Shown here: positions 1-7,206 of the stretch, in pieces
Layout of the letters: every line of letters begins with the position of its first letter
Position numbering within the stretch: position 1 is the stretch's first letter
Origin: Butyrivibrio sp. UBA3740
GTDB lineage: Bacteria; Bacillota; Clostridia; Lachnospirales; Lachnospiraceae
DNA: 20,139 nt
Direction of reading: 5' to 3'
Assembly: GCA_002372465.1 (NCBI GenBank)
Contig: DFGW01000125.1
Coordinates: forward strand, 1-20,139
The notes under the pieces: generated by a model
Database searches by the model: none
Told to the model about the DNA's origin: nothing
What the model saw: the letters and a program-made list of their open reading frames with translations, nothing else
Made by a program: the position numbers and the translations under genes

Positions 1-592
1 CTACAGATATGTACAGGGAGATTAGCGGAAGCTCGATAGCCTTTAATGTTTCGAAGATACCTGCATCATCTGTTACAAAACTTACCTTACTACCGGGTGT
101 GAACTTTGGCTGGTTCATGATGATGCTCTGGATCTCATCCTTTGTGATATCCGCTTTTGTTACAGGCACAAAGAACCACTTATTTACTTCATTTCTTTCT
201 ATGATGATCTCAAAAGGCTCGTTATCCTTATATCCCTTGGACTCGATTTTCCAATCATAGCTGCTGTTTGCCATTCCAAGAAATACAGGATGGAAGAAAT
301 CCTTCCTTGCTGCGCCAACTGGTCTATCATCCTTATACTTTTCAGCATCATATCCTGCGGCAGTAAGAAGCTCTTCATAGCTTACAGTCTTTGTAGCTAC
401 CGCAATCTTCTTAATGGTTCCGATAGTCGGAGCATCTGAAAGCTTTCCGTTAGCGTACTTATTAAGGTAGGCATATGAAAGCCCGGTATCCTGACAAAAC
501 TCAGCCTGGCTCCTATCGCCCCTTGCCTTTATGATCACTTCTTTAAAAACTTCTTTATCAAATGGAAAATCTGTCAGTTCTTTTCTACGCAT
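1..592 (-). CDS. XRE-type helix-turn-helix transcriptional regulator (3' end cut by window edge)
   Basis: The minus-strand frame is open from the ATG at 592 to the window edge (197 codons, no stop). An AGAGGA ribosome site lies at 600-605, 7 nt before the ATG. Residues about 15-80 look like a Cro/XRE helix-turn-helix: a KARGDRSQAEFCQDTGLS turn region followed by YLNKYANGK, the usual recognition-helix pattern. Residues about 85-197 form a second, mixed alpha/beta region that I do not recognise. The gene is divergent from the recombinase operon, and the shared 320-bp region is packed with a repeated motif, including a copy inside its own promoter. I infer that it represses itself and the operon. 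It could also be a host gene at the element's left flank. Confidence is good for the HTH and moderate for the target. Confidence 0.8.
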   Translation of the reverse strand, partial: MRRKELTDFPFDKEVFKEVIIKARGDRSQAEFCQDTGLSYAYLNKYANGKLSDAPTIGTIKKIAVATKTVSYEELLTAAGYDAEKYKDDRPVGAARKDFFHPVFLGMANSSYDWKIESKGYKDNEPFEIIIERNEVNKWFFVPVTKADITKDEIQSIIMNQPKFTPGSKVSFVTDDAGIFETLKAIELPLISLYISV

Positions 593-633
593 CAAATATT
601 CCTCTTAAAAATAAGTACAATAGTACAGCGTTT

Positions 634-662
634 ATTCTAACATAAAACACACTGTTTTTCCA
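634..662 (-). promoter_or_regulatory. Predicted sigma-A promoter of the HTH regulator
   Basis: On the minus strand: -35 TGGAAA (657-662), a 17-bp spacer, and -10 TAGAAT (634-639) preceded by TG at the extended -10 position. The start of transcription would fall near 627. The spacer contains ACATAAAACA (640-649), a copy of the repeated motif of this region, so a protein bound there should block the promoter. A GTAC-AATA-GTAC interrupted palindrome (615-626) follows in the leader. Confidence 0.5.
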
Positions 663-746
663 GTTTTTTATGTTCTATAAGCATCAGTTTACACATTTAT
701 TTAAGTTCTATTTGAGTTTTATTTTGTTATAAAACATATTTTTCTC

Positions 747-777
747 TTGACATACTGTGTTCTATGTGTTTTATTAT
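747..777 (+). promoter_or_regulatory. Predicted sigma-A promoter of the recombinase-ParMR operon
   Basis: A perfect TTGACA (747-752) is followed by TTTATT at 770-775 (17-bp spacer) or TATTAT at 772-777 (19-bp spacer). A leader of roughly 120 nt would run to the first ribosome site at 894-901. The promoter is overlapped by the 758-788 inverted repeat. Confidence 0.5.
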
Positions 778-788
778 TGCATAGAACA
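758..788. promoter_or_regulatory. Perfect 9-bp inverted repeat overlapping the operon promoter (candidate operator)
   Basis: TGTTCTATG (758-766) and CATAGAACA (780-788) are exact complements around a 13-bp centre. The left arm lies between the predicted -35 and -10 and the right arm just downstream of the -10. The dyad is built from the motif repeated through the region. I infer an operator for the divergent HTH regulator or for an operon product such as the ParR-like protein. Confidence 0.5.
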
Positions 789-911
789 TATTTCATGTGT
801 TTGCAATTAAGTTTTATTGCGACTTATACATTTTTACATAAAATTTGTATTTCCTGTTTCGGATTACGTGTTTTATGTCCCACATACCTTATGAAAGGAG
901 GAAGCGAGTCT

Positions 912-2018
912 ATGAAATATACTTCCGGCTCTGTCAAAAAAGGCAGACGGACCTACTACTACGTAAAAAATACCGAAACAGGACAGATAGAACCCCAGTG
1001 CACCAAATACCTAAAACACAAGGTCATGCAAAACAGAGCTGCAAACACTGTGATCAGGATTGCAGGGATTCTTCCCTTTTATATGGATTTCTTAGCAGAT
1101 AGAGACTTGACGCTCTCTTCTGTAGCTTCCATGAAGTTTGCAGACCAGTCGGAGCACTTTTATGAGTTCCTTATGTATGTAAAATCCGGAGCTCACACCG
1201 GTTCCTACAAGGAAGTAAAGAATAATACGGCAAACTCATACCTGCAGGCAGTATTCGGGCTATATTCATTCCTTCACAGAAATGGAGAGCTTCCGTACCT
1301 ATCCGTCCTTGATGACAGAAACTTCTCATACGTTACACCGGTCGGAACTGCGGTAAGCTCTTCCTTTCTTACCTATGACGGGTACTTAAAGAAAAACGAA
1401 CATAACGCCCGGATTGCTACAAAGGAAGACATTCAGAAAATCCTCTCTGCCTGCACCTGCAACAGAGACAAGCTCCTGATCATGATCATGGAAGAAACCG
1501 GGCTTCGAATCGGTGAGGCTCTTGGAATCAAATATACGGAAGACATTGATTTTGAAATGAAAAGAATCTTTGTAAGATACCGTGATGCAAACGCCAACAG
1601 AGCCTTTGCCAAGAATGCAGAGGAAAGGTTCATGAAGATATCAGATGCCACGTTTTCCCTGATAAATGTCTATTTATCTGAGAATGCTGAACTTTTTGAA
1701 AAGACGGACTATCTATTTATCGTCCTTCATGGAGCTACAAGGGGTAAGCCCCTTACTGCCAATACCTTTTATTCGACCCTGGAAAATATCGGAAAGAAAT
1801 GCGGTGTCAAAGTCACAAACCACATGCTCCGCCACTACTTTGCTGATGAAAGACGCAAAGCCAACTGGCCAATCGTCGAAATCTCAAAGGCTTTAGGACA
1901 CAAAAATATTGCAACAACTGAAAATTACCTGCATGTAACACCGCGTGAAATTGAGGATGCTCAGGACATCTACCTGAAAAATAACGCATCAGGCGTTAAT
2001 GTATCAGATTTCCTCTAA
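912..2018 (+). CDS. tnpA: Tyrosine recombinase 1, Tn554 TnpA-like (368 aa)
   Basis: Site-specific DNA recombinase that cuts and rejoins DNA through a tyrosine. The frame extends upstream to a TTG at 747, but that triplet is the -35 box. The ATG at 912 has AAAGGAGG at 894-901 and begins with a sensible soluble N-terminus. Residues about 40-150 fit an N-terminal SAM-like core-binding domain, and about 165-350 the catalytic domain. The full catalytic set is visible: R199 (in TGLRIGE), a candidate beta-hairpin Lys near 234, H304 and R307 (HMLRHYF), H330 (LGH) and nucleophile Y339 (TTENYL). From memory, Tn554 TnpA is about 361 aa and likewise first of its operon, which supports the name. It is the first gene of an operon running to 7158. 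Recombinase is certain; TnpA orthology is likely. Confidence 0.9.
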   Translation: MKYTSGSVKKGRRTYYYVKNTETGQIEPQCTKYLKHKVMQNRAANTVIRIAGILPFYMDFLADRDLTLSSVASMKFADQSEHFYEFLMYVKSGAHTGSYKEVKNNTANSYLQAVFGLYSFLHRNGELPYLSVLDDRNFSYVTPVGTAVSSSFLTYDGYLKKNEHNARIATKEDIQKILSACTCNRDKLLIMIMEETGLRIGEALGIKYTEDIDFEMKRIFVRYRDANANRAFAKNAEERFMKISDATFSLINVYLSENAELFEKTDYLFIVLHGATRGKPLTANTFYSTLENIGKKCGVKVTNHMLRHYFADERRKANWPIVEISKALGHKNIATTENYLHVTPREIEDAQDIYLKNNASGVNVSDFL

Positions 2019-2040
2019 GCCAATCTTAACCTTTTTATTT

Positions 2041-2085
2041 GCCTTGTAAAGCCTTACGCACGCTATCTTCGCTTCTTGACAAGGC
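2041..2085 (+). other. Inverted repeat in the leader between recombinases 1 and 2
   Basis: GCCTTGT (2041-2047) and ACAAGGC (2079-2085) can pair across a 31-nt loop within the 138-bp gap after recombinase 1. An A5G6 run follows at 2090-2100. There is no T-run, so it does not look like a simple terminator. It might tune expression of the second recombinase. The pairing is short and the function unproven. Confidence 0.3.
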
Positions 2086-2156
2086 TCCTAAAAAGGGGGG
2101 TTTGGCACCTAAGAGGAAAATGGATAAAAATACGTATTTACGGGAAAGGAGGCAGT

Positions 2157-4046
2157 ATGGCTGCTTTAAGAGTTTTAAAAAGTGAAAATAGTCTATATGA
2201 AGAGCTCATACTCTCGCCTTCTATTCTTGGAAAGCGGGTTGATTTCCTATATGACTTTTTGTCCTCACGCGGAATTTCTTCTCTTTCAGAAATATCCGTA
2301 GATACCCTAAAGGCATTTATATCCCACTCGCGCCGAGAATTTGCTTTCTCGCCAAAGCAGTTTTCAGCCTACAAGGGAGACCTTGAAACTATCTGCTTTG
2401 CTTACCTTAAAAGCTCAGGACATCCTTTTACTTCTCTTTCCTATGCCAAAAACGCTATTGGAAGAAAGGCACTTACTTTTCTTTATGCCCTTGGGATCAC
2501 TTCTCTTTCTGAGATTACTGCTGATACAAGAAAGGCATATGAGGAATACCTTGAATTATCTGTTCCTTCAAAGGTAATCGAATACATCAAATACCTTGAC
2601 CGAATGGTCTTATCTGAAATCGAAAAGATTACCTTTGTAAGAGAGCCAGCCTATGAAAACAAGCTGTTTTACCTTGTTTACTATCCGGACATAAAGGTTG
2701 CAAAAAGGTTCTACTACACAGCACGCAAGGAATTTTTATTCTTTGACTTTTCCCTGCCTGCACCCATCCTTATGAAAAAGCAGATCTTTCGGATTCTTTT
2801 ATCAGACCTGTCTGAAATAGAAAACCGCAAGAATCACTACATGGTTCAGCACTTTATAACTCCGCTCTACTATCTGTATGACTTTTGCGTAAAAAATCAG
2901 ATCCCGGACTTAAAGCAGATAACTTTAGCAGAAGAGAAGGCTTTCTATGAATACCTTGATACAAACATGGATGCTATCTCTAAAAATGCTCCGCAGGTTC
3001 TTTATCGGGCAAGGAGATTTCTGTTTTTATCAGACAAAAAGCCTGACTTTTCTGCGACCTGCTGGTTTTTAGAAAGATTCACCTTATCTGACAGAAAGAA
3101 TCCTACAAGAGGAATTGAATGCTTTACTTTCGGGGATATATCAGAAGATAACCGCACCTATTTTCAGCACTACATGAAATACCTGCTTGTATTATCCCCA
3201 AAATACTCCCTGCAATCCTTACACGAAAAATACTATGGAGCAAAGGAGTTCATAAAATTTATAGAAAGTCGGCATACTACGCTTTCAGAGCTGTCCTATT
3301 CAGACATTGAAAGCTTTATTGAATACAAGGACCAAAAGGAAGTAAGACCGGAAACATATAACAGGACGCTTACCATGCTCTCCTTTTTCCTTACAGCTTT
3401 ATCTGTCAGAGAAAACCTGCTTGTGCCGTCCTTTCCTTTTGACTACTTCTACAAAAAGGCTGCTTATCTGCATCATGACAGGTCGGTTCCGGAAGATACC
3501 ATAGACAGGATCTTTACAGTGCTTTCAGACTTCCCTGAAACCCTTGGACTTATGTATTTAACTCTTTATTCCACAGGGCTTCGCATCAATGAAGTCTGTT
3601 CACTACAAAAGGATGCACTCTTTTCTGACGGAAACACCAACTGGCTTTCCATTTACCAGTATAAGCTACGTTCAGAAAAACAGATCCCGATTCCTTCAGA
3701 AGTATCAAGGCTTTTAAAAAGGCACATAGCTTCTGATGAAACCGGATCCATCTACATCTTCCCGTCCTGCAAGGATAAGGACAAGCCATACCAGGCAGCT
3801 ACCTTTGTAAAGCAGATGCAAAAACAACTCCTTCTGTATGAGGAAACACGGGATATAAACTTTAAATCCCATGACTATCGACACACCATCGCAACAGACC
3901 TTCATATGTCGGGAGCTGCCATCGGAACAACAAGAGCCTTCCTTGGTCATACAAGGGATGACATGACAAAGCAATATATTGACCACCTGCCCGGTCATAT
4001 AGACCTTTTGCAGGACGAATACTTTAAGGAGAATAAACTTTCATGA
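2157..4046 (+). CDS. tnpB: Tyrosine recombinase 2, large, Tn554 TnpB-like (629 aa)
   Basis: Second tyrosine recombinase of the set. I chose the ATG at 2157 (MAALRVLKS) because AAAGGAGG lies at 2145-2152. The frame is open upstream to 2076, but that segment is basic, unlike a protein start, and has no ribosome site. The catalytic domain is the C-terminal 190 or so residues: R476 (TGLRINE), H572 and R575 (HDYRH), H598 (LGH) and Y607. The N-terminal 440 residues are unusually long and hold several helical segments resembling tandem SAM-like core-binding repeats, for example the echoing phrases SSLSEISVDTLKAF and TSLSEITADTRKAY. From memory Tn554 TnpB is 630 aa, an excellent size match. The stop overlaps the next start by 4 bp (ATGA), so translation is coupled. 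Confidence 0.9.
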   Translation: MAALRVLKSENSLYEELILSPSILGKRVDFLYDFLSSRGISSLSEISVDTLKAFISHSRREFAFSPKQFSAYKGDLETICFAYLKSSGHPFTSLSYAKNAIGRKALTFLYALGITSLSEITADTRKAYEEYLELSVPSKVIEYIKYLDRMVLSEIEKITFVREPAYENKLFYLVYYPDIKVAKRFYYTARKEFLFFDFSLPAPILMKKQIFRILLSDLSEIENRKNHYMVQHFITPLYYLYDFCVKNQIPDLKQITLAEEKAFYEYLDTNMDAISKNAPQVLYRARRFLFLSDKKPDFSATCWFLERFTLSDRKNPTRGIECFTFGDISEDNRTYFQHYMKYLLVLSPKYSLQSLHEKYYGAKEFIKFIESRHTTLSELSYSDIESFIEYKDQKEVRPETYNRTLTMLSFFLTALSVRENLLVPSFPFDYFYKKAAYLHHDRSVPEDTIDRIFTVLSDFPETLGLMYLTLYSTGLRINEVCSLQKDALFSDGNTNWLSIYQYKLRSEKQIPIPSEVSRLLKRHIASDETGSIYIFPSCKDKDKPYQAATFVKQMQKQLLLYEETRDINFKSHDYRHTIATDLHMSGAAIGTTRAFLGHTRDDMTKQYIDHLPGHIDLLQDEYFKENKLS

Positions 4047-5530
4047 AGCTATACTTTAGGGATTTTCCCTGCTATCAGAACTTAACACTTGATGTAATGC
4101 TAAGACCAACCTACGAACCGGACTCATCATTTGACTTATCAAGGATGCCAAATGAATCCCTAAGACAGGCCTTTGCTGCATTCATCTTTGACAGGGCAAG
4201 CTCTCTTTCCTATTCATCCCTTCGAAGTGAAGCAACTCACTTCCACAATTTTGCCCGTTTTATAAGCGATGCCTATCCCGACCTTCAAAGTATCACAGAC
4301 ATACCTTTTAATAACATGGAAAAGGAGCTGAAAAAATACCTGATAAAGCAGGGAAAGCCGCTTGTTACAAATAAGAAAAAGCGTGACCGAAAACTTCAAG
4401 GCTCGCAAAGGCACCCTGATCTTTTATACCTTCGCACAGTTTATGACTACTTTTTACCGGATGACCCAAAAGATTTTGATAAGGATAGGGATATCTGGAG
4501 GTTAGAATCAATGCCCTTTATGCTTAGAGCTTCTCCAATCGGCTGTGACACAAGGGTAAATTTTACAAAGATAAGGCAGGATGAGATTAAGCATGAAGTT
4601 AAGGAAGGGGCTCTCTACCACTTAAAGCGCCTAGCCGTAAGGACAGTGATACAAGAAGTTGGAGCCATAAATAACCTATCGGAGTTTTTGGATAAAAACT
4701 ACCCGGATATACAGACGCTTAAGGACTTTAACAGAGCTCTTCTGGAAGAATACCTATCCTACCTCTATCTCGAATGTGACAGAAGAAAAGACTATCGAGG
4801 CGAGCTTAGTAACCTAAAGAGCCTCCTTAACATCATTGGAAAGCTCCTTGGATACGACAATCTTCGGGGAATCTTTTTAAAGAGTGACTTTCAAAAGCAT
4901 AAGCGCACAATCTATAAAAGTTACTCAGATGAAGACATAAAGGCTCTTCACCTTGGATACAAGCTCCTTGATAAGCAGACTGCAAGGCTTCTTTTGATAC
5001 ATGAGCTTTTAGGGCTTCGCATCTCAGATACCATGACAATAAAAATAGAGGATGTCTTTCTTGGTGATGACCCCTATGTAAGGATCTCTCAGTCAAAGAC
5101 CGGGAATGGCTACAACAAGAAATTAAATGCTGAACTTGCCGCCCTATTTCGTGCCTGCATTGAAGAAACTACAGAAAAATATGGATCTTGCGAATACATC
5201 TTTGTATCAGATAAGGATCCTACAAAGCCCATGAAGTATACAACGCTTCGATATAGGCTCTCTTCCATGATAAATACGCTTGATCTTCGGGATTCTAACG
5301 GAAATCCCTTAACTCCGAGCACACACCTTTTCAGGCACACCTATGGCAAAAAGCTCTGTGACCTCTTAAATGATGATGCCACAATAGCAGCACTTCTTGG
5401 GCATAAGTCCATAAGCAGCGTGGCATATTACAGGCAAATGAGCCCGAAGGTACTTGCAGAAAATACGAAGCCGGTAATTGATGCACGTAACGAAAAGATA
5501 AAGAAATTCAAGAAAGGATGGATGGAATAA
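4043..5530 (+). CDS. Tyrosine recombinase 3 (495 aa), extra to the Tn554 set
   Basis: Third consecutive tyrosine recombinase. Its ATG overlaps the TGA of recombinase 2. Catalytic residues are complete: R326 (LGLRISD), H428 and R431 (HLFRH), H454 (LGH) and Y463, nine residues after H454 as in the other two. The N-terminal 300 residues form a helical DNA-binding region with a long basic stretch near residues 105-125. Classical Tn554, as I remember it, has only two tyrosine recombinases plus TnpC, so this gene is an addition. RIT elements also carry three recombinases, but their gene sizes and partners differ. All three proteins keep every catalytic residue, so they may act as a heteromeric synapse, each on a different half-site. 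The last codons overlap the possible upstream start of the next gene. Confidence 0.9.
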   Translation: MKLYFRDFPCYQNLTLDVMLRPTYEPDSSFDLSRMPNESLRQAFAAFIFDRASSLSYSSLRSEATHFHNFARFISDAYPDLQSITDIPFNNMEKELKKYLIKQGKPLVTNKKKRDRKLQGSQRHPDLLYLRTVYDYFLPDDPKDFDKDRDIWRLESMPFMLRASPIGCDTRVNFTKIRQDEIKHEVKEGALYHLKRLAVRTVIQEVGAINNLSEFLDKNYPDIQTLKDFNRALLEEYLSYLYLECDRRKDYRGELSNLKSLLNIIGKLLGYDNLRGIFLKSDFQKHKRTIYKSYSDEDIKALHLGYKLLDKQTARLLLIHELLGLRISDTMTIKIEDVFLGDDPYVRISQSKTGNGYNKKLNAELAALFRACIEETTEKYGSCEYIFVSDKDPTKPMKYTTLRYRLSSMINTLDLRDSNGNPLTPSTHLFRHTYGKKLCDLLNDDATIAALLGHKSISSVAYYRQMSPKVLAENTKPVIDARNEKIKKFKKGWME

Positions 5531-5922
5531 TGAACAACTACAACAACATGCTTCTTTCCAACAGGAAAGTAAGCGAAGGAAAAAAGATCCTTGCGATTGA
5601 TACGATTCGTCGCATGGTTAAGGCAAACGAACATATCTCTATCGTGGAACTGACCAAATTAACAGGGCTCTCCCGCTCATTCTTTTATAAAAACGAGCAG
5701 GTAAACGCTGAGCTTATGAAGGCGCTAAAGTCCCAGGAGGGAAAGGTCCTTACTTCCAGAAGGGATAAAACCTTAAATGAAGCCCTTAAAGAAACCGTAA
5801 GGCTCCAAAAAGAAGAGATTGACCGCCTGCGCATGGAAAAAAGCCAGCTTGCCTTTGCTCTTAAAAGGCTTCAGGACGAGAAACAAAACGATGTTGATTT
5901 TGCACTTATTGAAAAACTTTAA
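5530..5922 (+). CDS. tnpC: TnpC-like small helix-turn-helix/coiled-coil protein (130 aa)
   Basis: Residues about 15-60 contain a helix-turn-helix pattern (SIVELTKLTGLSRSFFYKN). Residues about 75-120 are a charged heptad-rich coiled coil. This layout and length match the TnpC protein of Tn554 (about 125 aa as I recall; family often called DUF6262), which is needed for efficient transposition and its orientation. Two starts are possible: ATG 5518 (134 aa), with little ribosome-site signal, or ATG 5530, which overlaps the previous stop (TAATG) and has AAAGGA upstream. I prefer 5530, though 5518 cannot be excluded. Probable role: DNA-binding accessory factor of the three recombinases. Confidence 0.75.
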   Translation: MNNYNNMLLSNRKVSEGKKILAIDTIRRMVKANEHISIVELTKLTGLSRSFFYKNEQVNAELMKALKSQEGKVLTSRRDKTLNEALKETVRLQKEEIDRLRMEKSQLAFALKRLQDEKQNDVDFALIEKL

Positions 5923-5944
5923 TTTACAAGGAGGATTTTAAACT

Positions 5945-6850
5945 ATGGCAGCATATGTAATCGGAGTAGATGTAGGATACGGAAATACCAAGACATCACA
6001 CAACTGTTTTTCTTCAGGAGTAAAGAAGCTCCCCGGAAAACCACCCCTTGCTACAAGGGTAATCGAAACAACAGAGGGCTTTTATGCTATCGGGAACGGA
6101 AAAGTATCCGTCCAGAAATCAAAGACCGAGGATGAAAACATGAGAGTCCTTACAATGGCAGCTATCGCTGAGGAACTTAAAAAGACCGGCACCACTGTTG
6201 CAGATGTACATCTTGGTGTAGGCGTTCCTCTTACCCGTATGGGTGCAGAGAAAAAAGACTTTGTGGAATACTACACCAAAAACCGCCGCCTTATCTTCAA
6301 ATATGAGGATGTGCAGTACTCGGTGACACTTCTTTCCGTTGATGTATTTCCACAAGGTTATGCCGGAATTGTCTCTTTCATGAAGGACTTCCACAAATCA
6401 GCCCTTGTCATTGATATCGGCTCTTGGACAGTGGATATTCTGCCTTTGACAGAATTTATCCCTGATCAGACAAGATGTAAGTCCCTTCCACTTGGAACTA
6501 TCACCTGCATGAATGATATCAACGAAGCACTTCGCCAGAACCTCGGGCAGGAAGCTGATGAAACCACCATCAAGGAAGTCATGATCTACGGGACAAGCGA
6601 TATCCCTTCTGACTACCTTGATATCATAAAGACAGGTCTTACATCCTATGCTACAAACCTCATGGATCAAATCAGAGCATTAAACTTTAACTCTGACCTT
6701 ACCCAGTTTATCTTTATCGGAGGCGGCGCAACCATCATGAAGCACTTCCTCTCCGATGCAGATAAGAAAAATGCCCTCATCCTTGATGATGTATCTATCA
6801 ATGCCAAAGGATATGAGGAACTTATCCGTCATAAGATGGGAGGCAGGTAA
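5945..6850 (+). CDS. parM: ParM/StbA-family actin-like segregation ATPase (301 aa)
   Basis: Actin-like ATPase whose filaments push plasmid copies apart. AAGGAGG at 5928-5934 precedes the ATG. Actin-fold nucleotide motifs are visible: phosphate-1 VDVGYGNTK (residues 8-16, D9), phosphate-2 VIDIGSWTVDI (155-165, D157) and the adenosine motif FIGGGA (257-262). Length is close to R1 ParM (about 320 aa). It follows the recombinase genes after a 22-bp gap and is followed by a one-base overlap with a ribbon-helix-helix candidate, the normal parM-parR order. In a transposon-like operon it presumably stabilises an excised circular or plasmid form. There is no repeat array directly upstream; the best centromere candidate is the motif cluster at 641-877. 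Confidence 0.88.
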   Translation: MAAYVIGVDVGYGNTKTSHNCFSSGVKKLPGKPPLATRVIETTEGFYAIGNGKVSVQKSKTEDENMRVLTMAAIAEELKKTGTTVADVHLGVGVPLTRMGAEKKDFVEYYTKNRRLIFKYEDVQYSVTLLSVDVFPQGYAGIVSFMKDFHKSALVIDIGSWTVDILPLTEFIPDQTRCKSLPLGTITCMNDINEALRQNLGQEADETTIKEVMIYGTSDIPSDYLDIIKTGLTSYATNLMDQIRALNFNSDLTQFIFIGGGATIMKHFLSDADKKNALILDDVSINAKGYEELIRHKMGGR

Positions 6851-7158
6851 TGAACGTCAAAAGGAAGACCGTTCGTTTTCAGGACAATCTTTCAGATCTT
6901 GCTGTATACGATGCCATTACAGACTATAAGAAATACGGCTACCGCTCCGAAAGCCACATGGTGATTGAAGCGGTTCGCCGCCTTATAAATGAAGACCCGG
7001 CATCAAATGATGCTGAGAAGTTGGCAGACCTTATAGCAGAAAGGCTTTCCGGAAAGCTTACGCTATCTTCCTCAAATACCGATACCTCTCCAAAAGAGGA
7101 TACAAAAACAGAAGAGGCCGCCTTTGATGCGGCTCTCTCATTCCTTGATAGTTTCTAA
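6850..7158 (+). CDS. parR: Small ribbon-helix-helix protein, probable ParR adaptor (102 aa)
   Basis: The start overlaps the parM stop (TAATG), with a purine-rich GGGAGGCAGG just before it. The N-terminal 50 residues show a beta strand (RKTVRFQDN) followed by two helices (DAITDYKKYGYRSESHMVIEAVRRLI), the pattern of ribbon-helix-helix DNA-binding proteins. The C-terminal half is acidic and low-complexity, ending in AAFDAALSFLDSF, a plausible ParM-binding tail as in ParR proteins. Identification rests on size, fold pattern and position after parM. It may also autoregulate the operon, as ParR does in plasmid R1. An ordinary antitoxin-type repressor is the alternative. Confidence 0.65.
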   Translation: MNVKRKTVRFQDNLSDLAVYDAITDYKKYGYRSESHMVIEAVRRLINEDPASNDAEKLADLIAERLSGKLTLSSSNTDTSPKEDTKTEEAAFDAALSFLDSF

Positions 7159-7164
7159 AAAAAC

Positions 7165-7195
7165 ATGAGCCAGGAGAACAAGTCTCTTGGCTCAT
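7165..7195. terminator. Rho-independent terminator between convergent operons
   Basis: A 13-bp stem, ATGAGCCAGGAGA (7165-7177) with TCTCTTGGCTCAT (7183-7195), has one G-T wobble and a 5-nt loop. On the minus strand it runs into seven T residues (complement of A 7157-7163), so it is a strong terminator for the cargo genes. On the plus strand only ATTTACA follows, a weaker end for the parMR transcript. Confidence 0.85.
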
Positions 7196-7206
7196 TTACA
7201 TATACA

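Larger units (their letters stand above)
641..877. repeat. Cluster of GTTYTAT motifs (iteron-like) in the divergent control region
   Basis: About eleven copies of GTTYTAT or its complement lie in this AT-rich stretch: near 642-649, 672-678, 705-711, 716-722, 729-735, 759-765, 768-774, 781-787, 811-817, 837-843 and 870-876. They occur in both orientations and on both sides of the operon promoter, with a copy inside each of the two divergent promoters. They could be repressor operators, recombinase arm sites at an element end, or a parC-like centromere for the ParM/ParR pair. The repetition is directly visible; the role is inferred. Confidence 0.6.

Noticed and set aside
9..260. Plus-strand open frame of 83 codons
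   Set aside because: It is antisense to the HTH regulator, which is open in its own frame across the whole stretch and has a ribosome site.
641..877. CRISPR array
   Set aside because: The repeats are only 7-9 bp, irregularly spaced, in both orientations, and no cas gene is present.
747..911. Longer version of recombinase 1 starting at TTG 747
   Set aside because: The TTG is part of a perfect TTGACA -35 box, the added residues read like AT-rich non-coding DNA, and the ATG at 912 has AAAGGAGG.
912..5530. Classical RIT (recombinase in trio) element
   Set aside because: Three recombinases fit the name, but the 368/629 aa pair and the following TnpC-like gene fit Tn554 better by remembered sizes and order.
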